This document shows, one piece after another, positions 16,460 to 24,950 of a stretch of DNA of 64,000 bases. Under the pieces are notes generated by a model. It was not told the DNA's origin, searched no databases, and worked only from the letters and a program-made list of their open reading frames with translations. The stretch is from positions 1 to 64,000 of the forward strand of contig CAYNLI010000003.1 of assembly GCA_964398035.1 (NCBI GenBank), given 5' to 3'. The position numbers and the translations under genes are program-made. Origin of the DNA: Saonia sp964398035 (lineage in GTDB: Bacteria > Bacteroidota > Bacteroidia > Flavobacteriales > Flavobacteriaceae). Each line of letters opens with the position of its first letter. Positions within the stretch are counted from its first letter, which is position 1.

Positions 16460-18004
16460 ATGAGTAAAATAACAATACTTTGGGTTGATGATGAAATTGA
16501 ATTCATGAAACCTCATATTATTTTTCTGGAAGGGAAAAATTATACAGTGACCACATGTAAAAGTGGACAGGAAGCTTTGGAAGAAATAGCCCATAACAGA
16601 TTTGATATTGTTTTTTTGGATGAAAATATGCCCGGTATTTCTGGTTTGGAAACCTTAACCGAAATTAAACTAATGGATGCTACACTCCCAGTAGTGATGA
16701 TTACCAAGAGCGAGGAAGAATATATTATGGAAGAGGCCATTGGCTCTAAAATAGCGGATTATTTAATTAAGCCCGTAAACCCCAACCAGATTTTATTATC
16801 TCTAAAAAAGAACTTGGACAATTCTAGATTGGTATCTGAAAAAACAACCTCTAATTACCAACAAGAGTTTAGAAAAATTGCAATGGATCTGTCCATGGTA
16901 AATTCATATGAAGAATGGGCAGAACTATATAGAAAATTAATCTACTGGGAACTGCAATTGGAAGAGATTGAAGACTCTAGCATGTTTGAAATATTGGAAT
17001 CCCAAAAAGTGGAGGCCAACAATCAATTTGGGAAGTTTGTAGACAGCAATTATGAAGATTGGTTCTCTGATGACGATGCACCTATACTATCCCATACCCT
17101 TTTTAAAGAATGGATATATCCTGAAATAAAAAACACCCCAACCTTATTGGTTGTGATAGACAATTTACGCTATGATCAATGGTTTGCTTTTGAGGAAGGT
17201 TTAAATGCCTATTATAAAAAAGACAAAGAGAAAACATATTACAGCATATTGCCCACGGCCACCCAATATGCCAGAAATGCAATATTCTCTGGCTTGACAC
17301 CATTGGATATGGAGAAAAAATATCCAGACTGGTGGAAGAATGATACGGATGAGGGCGGAAAAAATCTATTTGAAGATAAATTTTTAGGGGAACAACTTAA
17401 AAGACTGGGATTGGATTTAAAGTGGGAGTACCATAAAATAAGCAGCTTAAAGCAAGGTAAAGCGCTTTCTCAAAATTTTAAAACACAGAAAGAGAATGAT
17501 TTAACAGTAATCGTTTATAATTTTGTGGATATGCTCTCCCATTCCAAAACAGAAATGGACGTTATAAAAGAACTGGCATCAAATGACAAAGCATATAGGT
17601 CCTTAACACAAAGCTGGTTTAAAAATTCTCCCTTATTAGAAATTATACAACAAGCACAGACCATGGGGCTAAAACTGATTATTACAACAGACCATGGAAC
17701 CATTAATGTAAAGCAGCCTTCAAAAGTTGTTGGGGATAGAGAAACCAGTGCCAATCTTCGTTACAAAACTGGGCGTAGTCTAACATATGAGGACAAAAAT
17801 GTATTGGCGGCCAAAGACCCTAAAAAAATATACCTACCAAGTATTAATATGAGTAGCTCTTATATATTTGCCAAGAATGATTTTTTCTTTGCTTACCCAA
17901 ATAATTATAACCATTATGTTAGTTATTATAGGAATACCTACCAACATGGAGGGGTTTCTTTGGAAGAAATGGTAATTCCTTTTGTAGTTTTGGAGCCTAG
18001 ATAA
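16460..18004 (+). CDS. porX: PorX: response regulator with PglZ-type effector domain (T9SS regulation)
   Basis: A 514-residue two-domain regulator. Residues about 5-120 are a CheY-like receiver with acidic pair D10-D11, phospho-acceptor D54 in VFLDENMPG, and lysine K104 in DYLIKPVNP. After a helical linker, about 220-514 form an alkaline-phosphatase-like PglZ domain (TLLVVIDNLRYDQW, IITTDHGTINV). In Porphyromonas and Flavobacterium, PorX with the histidine kinase PorY controls type IX secretion. No porY or T9SS structural gene is nearby. It starts a rightward unit, with tsaE 5 bp downstream. Confidence 0.93.
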   Translation: MSKITILWVDDEIEFMKPHIIFLEGKNYTVTTCKSGQEALEEIAHNRFDIVFLDENMPGISGLETLTEIKLMDATLPVVMITKSEEEYIMEEAIGSKIADYLIKPVNPNQILLSLKKNLDNSRLVSEKTTSNYQQEFRKIAMDLSMVNSYEEWAELYRKLIYWELQLEEIEDSSMFEILESQKVEANNQFGKFVDSNYEDWFSDDDAPILSHTLFKEWIYPEIKNTPTLLVVIDNLRYDQWFAFEEGLNAYYKKDKEKTYYSILPTATQYARNAIFSGLTPLDMEKKYPDWWKNDTDEGGKNLFEDKFLGEQLKRLGLDLKWEYHKISSLKQGKALSQNFKTQKENDLTVIVYNFVDMLSHSKTEMDVIKELASNDKAYRSLTQSWFKNSPLLEIIQQAQTMGLKLIITTDHGTINVKQPSKVVGDRETSANLRYKTGRSLTYEDKNVLAAKDPKKIYLPSINMSSSYIFAKNDFFFAYPNNYNHYVSYYRNTYQHGGVSLEEMVIPFVVLEPR

Positions 18005-18009
18005 ATCCA

Positions 18010-18423
18010 ATGCAGATTACCTATATAGAGAATCAACTTCAAGAAGTTGTCCAACAGCTACTTTCCAATACTCAAGCCAAAACAATTTGTTTTTATGGGG
18101 AGATGGGTACTGGTAAAACAACTTTAATCAAGGCTATTATTAAAGAACTTGGTAGTATTGATACAGCCCACAGCCCTACGTATGGTATTGTAAATGAATA
18201 TTTTGATGCTAGCAAAAAGCTTTTGGCCTATCATTTTGATTTTTATAGGCTGAATAATGAGACTGAAGCCTTAGATTTAGGCTTAGAAGATTATTTTAAT
18301 GCAGATGTTTTAGTATTAATTGAGTGGCCAGAAATGATAACTTCTTTACTTCCAGAGGATACAACTGACGTTTTTTTAGAGATTGTAGACCAGAATACTC
18401 GAAAACTTACAATAAAAGGCTAA
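18010..18423 (+). CDS. tsaE: TsaE: tRNA threonylcarbamoyladenosine biosynthesis ATPase
   Basis: Small P-loop ATPase that works with TsaB and TsaD to make t6A at tRNA position 37. The 137-residue protein has Walker A GEMGTGKTTLIKAI (about 30-43), the TAHSPTYGIVNEY segment and DFYRLNNETEALDLGLEDYF, all typical of the family. It follows porX with a 5-bp gap, so the two are probably cotranscribed; that pairing recurs in Bacteroidota to my knowledge. Confidence 0.95.
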   Translation: MQITYIENQLQEVVQQLLSNTQAKTICFYGEMGTGKTTLIKAIIKELGSIDTAHSPTYGIVNEYFDASKKLLAYHFDFYRLNNETEALDLGLEDYFNADVLVLIEWPEMITSLLPEDTTDVFLEIVDQNTRKLTIKG

Positions 18424-18615
18424 AATTGGGCTAAGAAATCATCGTAATACAATCAGTTTTATTGTATATTTTTCGATAAAATACATAAAAATCGATTAAA
18501 CGCTTGTTTTTTACGTTAAAGTGCTTATATTTATCGCTGTAATGCATATTGAAAGTGCTTTTTTTCTTCAATTTGTATTGAAAATGAATTAAATCTTTAA
18601 CTAAAAACCCTCTTG

Positions 18616-18759
18616 ATGATGAACACGAAAAGAATTTTATTTGGATTAATGGCATGTGCAGTTTTAACTTTGACTGCAATTTCATGCACTCCTAACGCAG
18701 ATGACCAAGCATATGAGCAAGGAGTAGATAAAACCAAGATTAGGAAATCAAATAAGTAG
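18616..18759 (+). CDS. Small lipoprotein-like secreted peptide (hypothetical)
   Basis: A 47-codon ORF from ATG at 18616 (or 18619) to TAG at 18757-18759. It has a textbook lipoprotein signal (KRILFGLMACAVLTLTAISC) with the lipobox cysteine near residue 24. A short acidic/basic tail follows (TPNADDQAYEQGVDKTKIRK). A strong terminator lies right behind it and about 190 bp of non-coding sequence in front, so it looks like its own transcription unit. Similar small peptides occur in Flavobacteriaceae as far as I recall, without known function. Confidence 0.7.
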   Translation: MMNTKRILFGLMACAVLTLTAISCTPNADDQAYEQGVDKTKIRKSNK

Positions 18760-18784
18760 TTTTCCAATTCATATTAAAACATTT

Positions 18785-18814
18785 AAAGGGTAATCAATAA
18801 ATTACCCTTTTTTT
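18785..18814 (+). terminator. Rho-independent terminator after the small lipoprotein
   Basis: Ten-bp stem AAAGGGTAAT / ATTACCCTTT around loop CAATAA, followed by further T residues. It ends the small lipoprotein transcript 25 bp after its stop codon. Confidence 0.88.
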
Positions 18815-18849
18815 CGTTTATCTATTTATATTGAATTCTAAATATATCT

Positions 18850-19374
18850 ATGAAGCGGAAAATGACTGAAAAAGAGACTAAAGTAAAAAAGAAAATTATC
18901 ATAGATTCTTTTATGGTACTTTTTATTGTTCTCTCTCCTTTTGTATTTAAAATGCATGAATATGTATCTGAAGAGCCAGATGCAACCCTTGATATTTTAT
19001 GGTTTACCATAGACAGTAATGGATTTTTTGATTTAAGTACATATGTTTGGTTCTTATTGGGCAAGTTTGTCCCTTTTTATTTATTTATAATCTGGTTTTT
19101 CACTTGCAAGCACTGGTGGTATCATATCATCTTAATACCAATAACCATGTATGCTTTCCAGATTTTTGAGGTAATTTATTCTGATGACAAATATATTGAC
19201 ACTGAAAATGTTTTATGGATATTGCCTGTTTGCATGGTAATTATCCCTTTTGTGTATTTTATTAGAATAAAATTATATGACAAATATGTTCTCGGTATAG
19301 ACTTGGATGCCATGGATGCAGAACTTAAAGAGCTAAAAGAAAGAGAGCGTTTAAGAGAAGAAAAAAATACGTAA
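18850..19374 (+). CDS. Hypothetical multi-pass membrane protein
   Basis: A 174-residue protein with a basic N terminus (MKRKMTEKETKVKKK) and about four hydrophobic segments: FMVLFIVLSPFVFKM, FVPFYLFIIWFFTC, IILIPITMYAFQIF and LWILPVCMVIIPFVYFI. It ends in a charged helical tail ELKELKERERLREEKN with coiled-coil character. I do not recognise a functional family. It lies between the small lipoprotein terminator and alanine dehydrogenase, on the same strand as both. Confidence 0.75.
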   Translation: MKRKMTEKETKVKKKIIIDSFMVLFIVLSPFVFKMHEYVSEEPDATLDILWFTIDSNGFFDLSTYVWFLLGKFVPFYLFIIWFFTCKHWWYHIILIPITMYAFQIFEVIYSDDKYIDTENVLWILPVCMVIIPFVYFIRIKLYDKYVLGIDLDAMDAELKELKERERLREEKNT

Positions 19375-19435
19375 TTTTGAATTTGGTGATTTCCCTATTA
19401 AATAAAGAAATCCCTTATTACAGAATTGCACTTAT

Positions 19436-20635
19436 ATGAATCAACCTTCTTCACCTTTTAGTAAAGACCAATTACTACCACAAGAGGAAACTTTAGAGAT
19501 TTTAAAACAAAAGGGGGAACTCTTTATTGGCATCCCTAAAGAAAATCAATACCAAGAGAAAAGAATATGTTTAACACCAGATGCCATAAATGCAATTACT
19601 GCAAATGGGCATAGGGTTCTTATTGAATCTGGAGCTGGTGAAGGTGCTGATTACACAGATATTAATTATACAGATGCGGGTGCAGAAATAACCAAGGATA
19701 CCAAAAAGGTGTTTTCTTGTCCACTACTTTTGAAAGTAGAACCACCTACTCTTTCTGAAATTCAAATGATTAATCCGCAAACTACTGTTATCTCTGCTTT
19801 GCAGATTAAAACACAATCCAAAGAATATTTTGAGGAACTGGCAAAAAAAAGAATTACTGCCGTTGCATTTGAATATATAAAGGATGAAGAGGGAAAATAC
19901 CCAGCTGTACGATCTCTTAGTGAAATAGCTGGTATTTCTTCTGTGTTGATTGCTTCAGAAATTATGGCCGCAACCAACAATGGAAACGGACTGATGTTTG
20001 GGAATATTAGTGGAGTACCTCCTGTAGAAGTTGTTATTATTGGTGCTGGTACCGTAGGTGAATTTGCTGCACGTTCTGCAATTGGTCTTGGAGCCAATGT
20101 AAAAGTATTTGATAATTCTATCACCAAGTTGAGAACTATACAGACCAACTTAAAACAAACTATATACACTTCTACCATTCAACCAAAAAATTTATTAAAA
20201 GCATTAAAACGTTGTGACGTTGCTATTGGTGCAACAAGAGGAAAAGGTCGTTCTCCAGTTGTGGTATCCAGTACTATGGTAGAGCGCATGAAAAAAGGAG
20301 CGGTAATTATTGATGTAAGTATTGATATGGGAGGTTGTTTTGAAACAAGCGAAGTTACAACCCATGACAAGCCAACAATGACCAAATATGGCGTGGTACA
20401 TTACGCAGTACCCAACATCCCTTCTCGCTATCCTAAAACCTCTTCAATCTCAATCAGTAATATCTTTACACCCTATTTATTGAAAATTGGTGAAGATGGT
20501 GGCTTGGAAAATTCTTTACGATTTGATAAAGGCCTTAGAAATGGTCTATATATGTACCATGGCATCTTAACCAATAAATCTGTTGGAGAATGGTTTGACC
20601 TTTCTTATAGCGACATCAACTTCCTTATTTTTTAG
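19436..20635 (+). CDS. ald: Alanine dehydrogenase
   Basis: NAD-dependent interconversion of L-alanine with pyruvate and ammonia. The 399-residue protein has the substrate-binding start GIPKENQYQEKRICLTPDA (about 32-50), GHRVLIESGAGEGADYTD, the NAD-binding Rossmann motif VVIIGAGTVGEFAARSAIGLGANV (about 201-224) and HYAVPNIPSRYPKTSS. Length and motifs fit the AlaDH/PNT family; the N terminus is extended by about 25 residues compared with classic Ald, as is usual in Flavobacteria. A DUF4258-like gene follows by 2 bp. Confidence 0.9.
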   Translation: MNQPSSPFSKDQLLPQEETLEILKQKGELFIGIPKENQYQEKRICLTPDAINAITANGHRVLIESGAGEGADYTDINYTDAGAEITKDTKKVFSCPLLLKVEPPTLSEIQMINPQTTVISALQIKTQSKEYFEELAKKRITAVAFEYIKDEEGKYPAVRSLSEIAGISSVLIASEIMAATNNGNGLMFGNISGVPPVEVVIIGAGTVGEFAARSAIGLGANVKVFDNSITKLRTIQTNLKQTIYTSTIQPKNLLKALKRCDVAIGATRGKGRSPVVVSSTMVERMKKGAVIIDVSIDMGGCFETSEVTTHDKPTMTKYGVVHYAVPNIPSRYPKTSSISISNIFTPYLLKIGEDGGLENSLRFDKGLRNGLYMYHGILTNKSVGEWFDLSYSDINFLIF

Positions 20636-20637
20636 AA

Positions 20638-21027
20638 ATGGCATTATTAAAAAGAATCGGATTTTATTTATTCGGATTATCAATTGGGATTGTTTTCCTG
20701 ACTATTTTTTTAAAGAAAAAATCCGAAGCTACTGGGGTTGAGTTTTGTTATTTCCCAAATTGTAGAGTGCTTAAAGACATGCGTACCAAATCATTGTCCT
20801 ATTCAGATGAAGTCAATAAAATGTTGCAAGAACAAAGATTAGATTCAATAGACATTGCTTCCTTTTTTAGAGATGGTGATATAGATTTTTCCAAAAGTAA
20901 AACAAAAACAGTTCCGTGTAAAACTTATATCATAGAAAACGAAATTAAAGGAAAAGATGCTTTTATTGAAGTAACCAATTGCTCTTCTAAAATATTGGTA
21001 AAAAGCTTGAGTTACTCCCAAGATTAA
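20638..21027 (+). CDS. DUF4258-like membrane-anchored protein
   Basis: A 129-residue protein with one N-terminal membrane segment (FYLFGLSIGIVFLTIFL). The soluble part contains CYFPNCRVLKDMRTK, a FFRDGDIDFSKS segment and paired cysteines (VPCKTYIIEN, VTNCSSKILVKS). The pattern fits the DUF4258 group that follows ald in Flavobacteria. The family function is unknown. It begins 2 bp after ald, and its last 4 bases overlap the end of the convergent proline dehydrogenase gene. Confidence 0.7.
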   Translation: MALLKRIGFYLFGLSIGIVFLTIFLKKKSEATGVEFCYFPNCRVLKDMRTKSLSYSDEVNKMLQEQRLDSIDIASFFRDGDIDFSKSKTKTVPCKTYIIENEIKGKDAFIEVTNCSSKILVKSLSYSQD

Positions 21028-22190
21028 ATTCCCCTTCTCTTTCTTTCTGTCTTCAACAATGCTAATTCTCTATTAGTTTGCCCAGCTACAGATGTGTTTT
21101 CCTCTGCTCTTCTAATTAGATAGGGCATAACGTCTCTGACTGGTCCAAAGGGTAAATACTTTGCCACATTATAACCTTTACTTGCCAAATTGAATGAAAT
21201 ATGGTCACTCATACCAAACAATTGCCCAAACCAAACACTATTGTCATTATTGGCAATACCTTTCTCTTTCATTAAATTGATTAGGCTATAGGTACTTTCT
21301 TCATTGTGGGTTCCGGCAAAAATTGAAATGACATTCAAATGTTCTAACATAAAGACTATTGCATCATTAAAATTATCATCTGTAGCTTTTTTGGTGGCAC
21401 AAATAGGCGTTGGGTATTCCTTTTTCTCTGCCCTATTGTTTTCCTTCTCCATATATGCCCCTCTCACTACTTTCATGCCTATTTTAAAATTATCATTAAT
21501 TGCCTTAATATGCAGTTTCCTCAAATAATCCATTCTGTCCCAACGGTACATTTGTATGGTATTAAAAACAATAGCCTTCTTTGCATTGTATTTCTGCATC
21601 ATTTTTTCAGTTAATTGGTCAGCCGCATCCTGCATCCAACTTTCCTCTGCATCAATCAAAAGAGCAACATCTAAATCATGGGCTTTCTTACAAACTTTAT
21701 CAAATCTACCAACAACACGTTTCCATTCTTTCCCCTCTTCATCTGTAAGCTTGGTTTTTGCGCTTATTTTCTCATAAAGCTTTAGCCTTCCAAAACCAGA
21801 AGGCTTAAATACAGCAAATGGAATTGCTTGCTTTTCTTTTACAAAATTTAATGTCTGTAATGTTTTCTCCAAGGCATAGTCAAATTGAATTTCCTCCTCT
21901 TTACCTTCAACAGAATAATCTAACACGGCACACACCCCTTTATTGAACATTCTATCAACAAGACCCATACAATCTTCTTCATTTATTCCGCCACAAAAAT
22001 GATCAAAGACTGTTGCCCTTATCAATCCTTCCACCGGTAAATGTGCTTTGATTGCAAAATTGGTCATCAACGTGCCCATTTTTACCAAAGGTTCATTGGC
22101 AATTATTTTGAACAGAAAATAAGCCCGCTCTAATTCTGAATCTGTTTTTAAGACAAATGCTGTTTTTGTATTATCAAAAATCTTTTCCAT
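21024..22190 (-). CDS. Proline dehydrogenase
   Basis: FAD enzyme oxidising proline to pyrroline-5-carboxylate. A TIM-barrel domain is recognisable from VVGRFDKVCKKAHDLDVALLIDAEESWMQD, KIGMKVVRGAYMEKEN and FGPVRDVMPYLIRRAEENTS near the C terminus; it is the monofunctional form without the P5C dehydrogenase half of PutA. The frame is open to an ATG at 22214, but I start at 22190 (MEKIFDN, 388 residues) because a promoter -7 box lies at 22212-22219. The stop overlaps the convergent DUF4258-like gene by 4 bases. Confidence 0.93.
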   Translation of the reverse strand: MEKIFDNTKTAFVLKTDSELERAYFLFKIIANEPLVKMGTLMTNFAIKAHLPVEGLIRATVFDHFCGGINEEDCMGLVDRMFNKGVCAVLDYSVEGKEEEIQFDYALEKTLQTLNFVKEKQAIPFAVFKPSGFGRLKLYEKISAKTKLTDEEGKEWKRVVGRFDKVCKKAHDLDVALLIDAEESWMQDAADQLTEKMMQKYNAKKAIVFNTIQMYRWDRMDYLRKLHIKAINDNFKIGMKVVRGAYMEKENNRAEKKEYPTPICATKKATDDNFNDAIVFMLEHLNVISIFAGTHNEESTYSLINLMKEKGIANNDNSVWFGQLFGMSDHISFNLASKGYNVAKYLPFGPVRDVMPYLIRRAEENTSVAGQTNRELALLKTERKRRGI

Positions 22191-22211
22191 TTTATAAAAA
22201 TTGTGACGAAT

Positions 22212-22244
22212 CAAATATAATTATAGAAATAGTATTCTTATCAA
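22212..22244 (-). promoter_or_regulatory. Promoter of the proline dehydrogenase gene
   Basis: Minus-strand TTG (22244-22242), a 22-bp spacer, then TATATTTG (22219-22212) match the Bacteroidota TTG-N17-23-TAnnTTTG consensus. Its position argues against the longer open frame starting at 22214. Confidence 0.65.
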
Positions 22245-22283
22245 TAAAAATAATCTTTATTTTGTATGTTTTAAATCTAGAAA

Positions 22284-23345
22284 ATGGAATCTATTGTCTC
22301 TTCTTCTTATGCTGTTCATTTTAATGACAAAGCATATGTTGTTTTAAATAATCATTTGGAAAAAGCTAAATATTCCAAAGTATTTATCATGGTTGATGAA
22401 AATACACATGAAAATTGTTTACCGAATTTTATGGCAAACATAAGTGTTGAATGTGACTTTGAAATCATAGAAATTGAAGCAGGAGAAATCAACAAAAATA
22501 TCCAGACATGCACACAAGTATGGGAAGCCATGTCTGAACTTGATGCAGATAGAAAAAGTTTAATGATAAACCTTGGGGGTGGCGTTGTTACAGATTTAGG
22601 AGGGTTTGTAGCATCGACCTATAAAAGAGGTATTGATTTTATAAATGTACCCACTACCCTCTTATCTATGGTAGACGCTTCTGTCGGCGGAAAGACCGGA
22701 GTGGATTTAGGCTCGTTAAAAAATCAAATAGGCGTCATAAACCAGCCTGTAATGGTCTTGATTATTTCTAGCTTTTTAAATACTTTAGATGAAAGACAAT
22801 TGAGAAGTGGTTTTGCAGAGATGTTAAAACATGGTTTAATCAAAAGTGAAGCCTATTGGAAGGAATTAAAAAACGTAACTTCTTATATAGGTATAGACCA
22901 ATTGATCTATGAATCTGTTAGCATGAAAAACGAAGTGGTCTTACAAGATCCCACAGAACAAAATTTACGCAAAATTTTAAATTACGGACATACTTTGGGT
23001 CATGCTGTAGAATCATACTTTCTTGAAAGTGATAAACATGAACTACTGCTTCATGGGGAAGCAATTGCCATTGGAATGGTTTTGGAAGGGTATCTGTCCC
23101 ATAAACTGACAGGTCTCTCTGAACAGGATTTAAGTGACGTAAAGGATACTTTTTCTTCTATCTATAAAAAGGTTGCATTTTCATCCAGCGATATTCAACA
23201 CATTCTAGAGTTGTTGAAGTTTGACAAGAAGAACTCTCATGGAAATATTAACTTTGTGCTACTTACAAGTATTGGCGAAACTGTAATAGATGTTCAAGTT
23301 CCTCAAGAATTATTCAATGAAGCTTTTGCTTACTACAAAGAATAA
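22284..23345 (+). CDS. aroB: AroB: 3-dehydroquinate synthase
   Basis: Second step of the shikimate pathway: cyclises DAHP to 3-dehydroquinate using NAD and a divalent metal. The 353-residue protein shows GGGVVTDLGGFVASTYKRGI (about 98-117), PTTLLSMVDASVGGKTGVD, the metal ligands in RSGFAEMLKHG, NYGHTLGHAVES and HGEAIAIGM. Single gene, divergent from proline dehydrogenase. Confidence 0.96.
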   Translation: MESIVSSSYAVHFNDKAYVVLNNHLEKAKYSKVFIMVDENTHENCLPNFMANISVECDFEIIEIEAGEINKNIQTCTQVWEAMSELDADRKSLMINLGGGVVTDLGGFVASTYKRGIDFINVPTTLLSMVDASVGGKTGVDLGSLKNQIGVINQPVMVLIISSFLNTLDERQLRSGFAEMLKHGLIKSEAYWKELKNVTSYIGIDQLIYESVSMKNEVVLQDPTEQNLRKILNYGHTLGHAVESYFLESDKHELLLHGEAIAIGMVLEGYLSHKLTGLSEQDLSDVKDTFSSIYKKVAFSSSDIQHILELLKFDKKNSHGNINFVLLTSIGETVIDVQVPQELFNEAFAYYKE

Positions 23346-23442
23346 GGCATACATGTACTAAAAAGATGTGTTATACAACTCTTTATGCCCCTGAAAGAGA
23401 ATAATTTATAGTTTAGATTGGTATTAACAAACCAATTAAATT

Positions 23443-23742
23443 ATGAAACGTATCTTAATTGATTACAAGAAATTAGACCACAACACAGCTTCATTATTAA
23501 TAGAGAATTACCCCTATGGATATGGTGATGACGATATTATTGCCTTTAAGAATGTGAAGGGTGAAATTATTGGAACTGTAGAGTTGAAAACTGAAGACAC
23601 TCTTTACTTGGTGAAAATAAGCAAAAATCTTTCTAATTTTATTGCCAATTTTGATGACACTATCGAAAAAGAATTGAAAATTGAACCAGTAGCTATTTTA
23701 GAAGCAAATCTAGAACATGAGTTTGGTGAGGGAATAATGTAG
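23443..23742 (+). CDS. Hypothetical 99-residue protein
   Basis: A small soluble acidic protein (MKRILIDYKKLDHNTASLLI...) rich in aspartate and glutamate, with one YGYGDDDIIAFKN turn and the ending EANLEHEFGEGIM. No membrane segment, signal peptide or known motif is seen. It ends 4 bp before the end of the convergent DinB gene. The clean start, 97 bp after aroB, suggests it is real, but I cannot assign a function. Confidence 0.65.
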   Translation: MKRILIDYKKLDHNTASLLIENYPYGYGDDDIIAFKNVKGEIIGTVELKTEDTLYLVKISKNLSNFIANFDDTIEKELKIEPVAILEANLEHEFGEGIM

Positions 23743-23745
23743 ACT

Positions 23746-24318
23746 TTATAGATAGCTTTCTTTTAAAATGTTTACATGGTGTTTCTGATGTCCAGAAATT
23801 GCAAATCCTAAACCTGCAACACTCCATTGTAAATCACCCGCTGTACCTGTATACAGTAATTGGTCGCCAGTTAAAGGCATAAATAATGCTATTGAAGAAT
23901 CTCTAACTGCTATATATTCATTCATTAATTGATCGATGGTTCTTACACTGGCATTACATTCCAACACATAACCATCTTGTTCAAAACCTGGCAATGGTGC
24001 TTTATCACCTCTGGAGAAACGCAATGCCCTGTACGCAAAAATGCGTTCTGTATCAACAATGTGCATAAACACTTCTGCAACGGTCCATTTATTTTGTCCA
24101 TAGGTATGCTGTAGTTTTTCTAACGGTAACGTTTCCATAAGTACTATTAGATCGTTTTTTCCTTTTTGCAATTCCTCCACTAATTCAACATTATTATCTA
24201 AAGTAGATAAATAGGTTCCGTAAAAGGCTTCATATTCGTAAGCTTGTAATTCTGATAATTTCAGATATTTGTAGTCTACTTTTTTTAGGCAAGACAGGAA
24301 ATAAAAAATCCCACACAA
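23746..24318 (-). CDS. DinB-family protein (start uncertain)
   Basis: Four-helix DinB/YfiT-like protein. Metal-ligand motifs are NKWTVAEVFMHIVDTERIFAYRALRF, with histidine in the second helix, and ISGHQKHHVNIL near the C terminus. The family is a metal-dependent fold often used for thiol transfer, and its role here is unknown. The longest frame begins with TTG at 24318, which lies inside the loop of the asnC terminator, and no ATG occurs before about residue 60. Homology suggests that translation starts near YLKLSELQAYEY (around 24267), perhaps at a rare start codon. Confidence 0.75.
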   Translation of the reverse strand: MCGIFYFLSCLKKVDYKYLKLSELQAYEYEAFYGTYLSTLDNNVELVEELQKGKNDLIVLMETLPLEKLQHTYGQNKWTVAEVFMHIVDTERIFAYRALRFSRGDKAPLPGFEQDGYVLECNASVRTIDQLMNEYIAVRDSSIALFMPLTGDQLLYTGTAGDLQWSVAGLGFAISGHQKHHVNILKESYL

Positions 24319-24331
24319 AAACGTATGGGAT
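24308..24331 (-). terminator. Terminator of the asnC-type regulator gene
   Basis: On the minus strand ATCCCATAC pairs with GTGTGGGAT (one G-T pair) around a GTTTTT loop, followed by a T-rich run (TTTTTATTT). It is placed 29 bp after the Lrp/AsnC gene stop and overlaps the apparent 5' end of the DinB frame. Confidence 0.8.
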
Positions 24332-24359
24332 CATTCATTATAAACTTAAGATGTGTTCT

Positions 24360-24839
24360 CTATAATTCATTGAAAATAGTGTGCATCAATCGTTTTTTAT
24401 CATTGATACTTTCTTCCAATGATATCATGGTTTCTGTTCTACTGATACCATCTATATCATCTATGCTAAAAATGATATTTTTTGCATGTGTAGTATCTTT
24501 TGCTCTTATTTTACAAAATATATTGAATTTTCCCGTTGTAATATGGGCAACAGTCACAAATGGAATTTGACTAAGCCTTTCCAATACAAATTGGGTTTGA
24601 TGTGTTTTTTCTAAATAAATACCAACATAAGCGATAAAAGCATATCCGAGCTTAACATAATCCACTGTTAATGAAGAACCTTTGATTATTTGCGCCTCTT
24701 CCATTTTCTTAACCCTTACATGAACTGTTCCTGCAGAAATTAATAACTTCTTGGCTATATCTGTAAATGGTGTTCTGGTATTATCAATTAACATATCCAG
24801 AATTTGGTGGTCAATTTCGTCTAATTTTACTTTATTCAT
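24360..24839 (-). CDS. Lrp/AsnC family transcriptional regulator
   Basis: A 159-residue protein with the classic two domains. The N-terminal winged HTH (LDEIDHQILDMLIDNTRTPFTDIAKKL.., recognition helix SAGTVHVRVKKMEEAQII) is followed by a RAM/AsnC ligand-binding domain from about residue 70 (GIYLEKTHQTQFVLERLSQI, TTGKFNIFCKIRAKD). Such proteins sense amino acids or related metabolites. Its nearest same-strand neighbour upstream is the M14 peptidase, but the 110-bp gap suggests separate promoters. Confidence 0.93.
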   Translation of the reverse strand: MNKVKLDEIDHQILDMLIDNTRTPFTDIAKKLLISAGTVHVRVKKMEEAQIIKGSSLTVDYVKLGYAFIAYVGIYLEKTHQTQFVLERLSQIPFVTVAHITTGKFNIFCKIRAKDTTHAKNIIFSIDDIDGISRTETMISLEESINDKKRLMHTIFNEL

Positions 24840-24950
24840 TGTTAATGGTATTTTAGGTAAAAGTAATGAATTGAGGAATTAAATTTAACAAAACTCTATT
24901 TTTTTTAAAAAAAATGCAACATAATATGAGTTACCTTGAATAAAAATGAA

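Noticed and set aside
18431..18685. Minus-strand frame of 84 codons opposite the small lipoprotein
   Set aside because: The plus strand carries a proper lipoprotein signal and terminator; the minus frame has no recognisable features.
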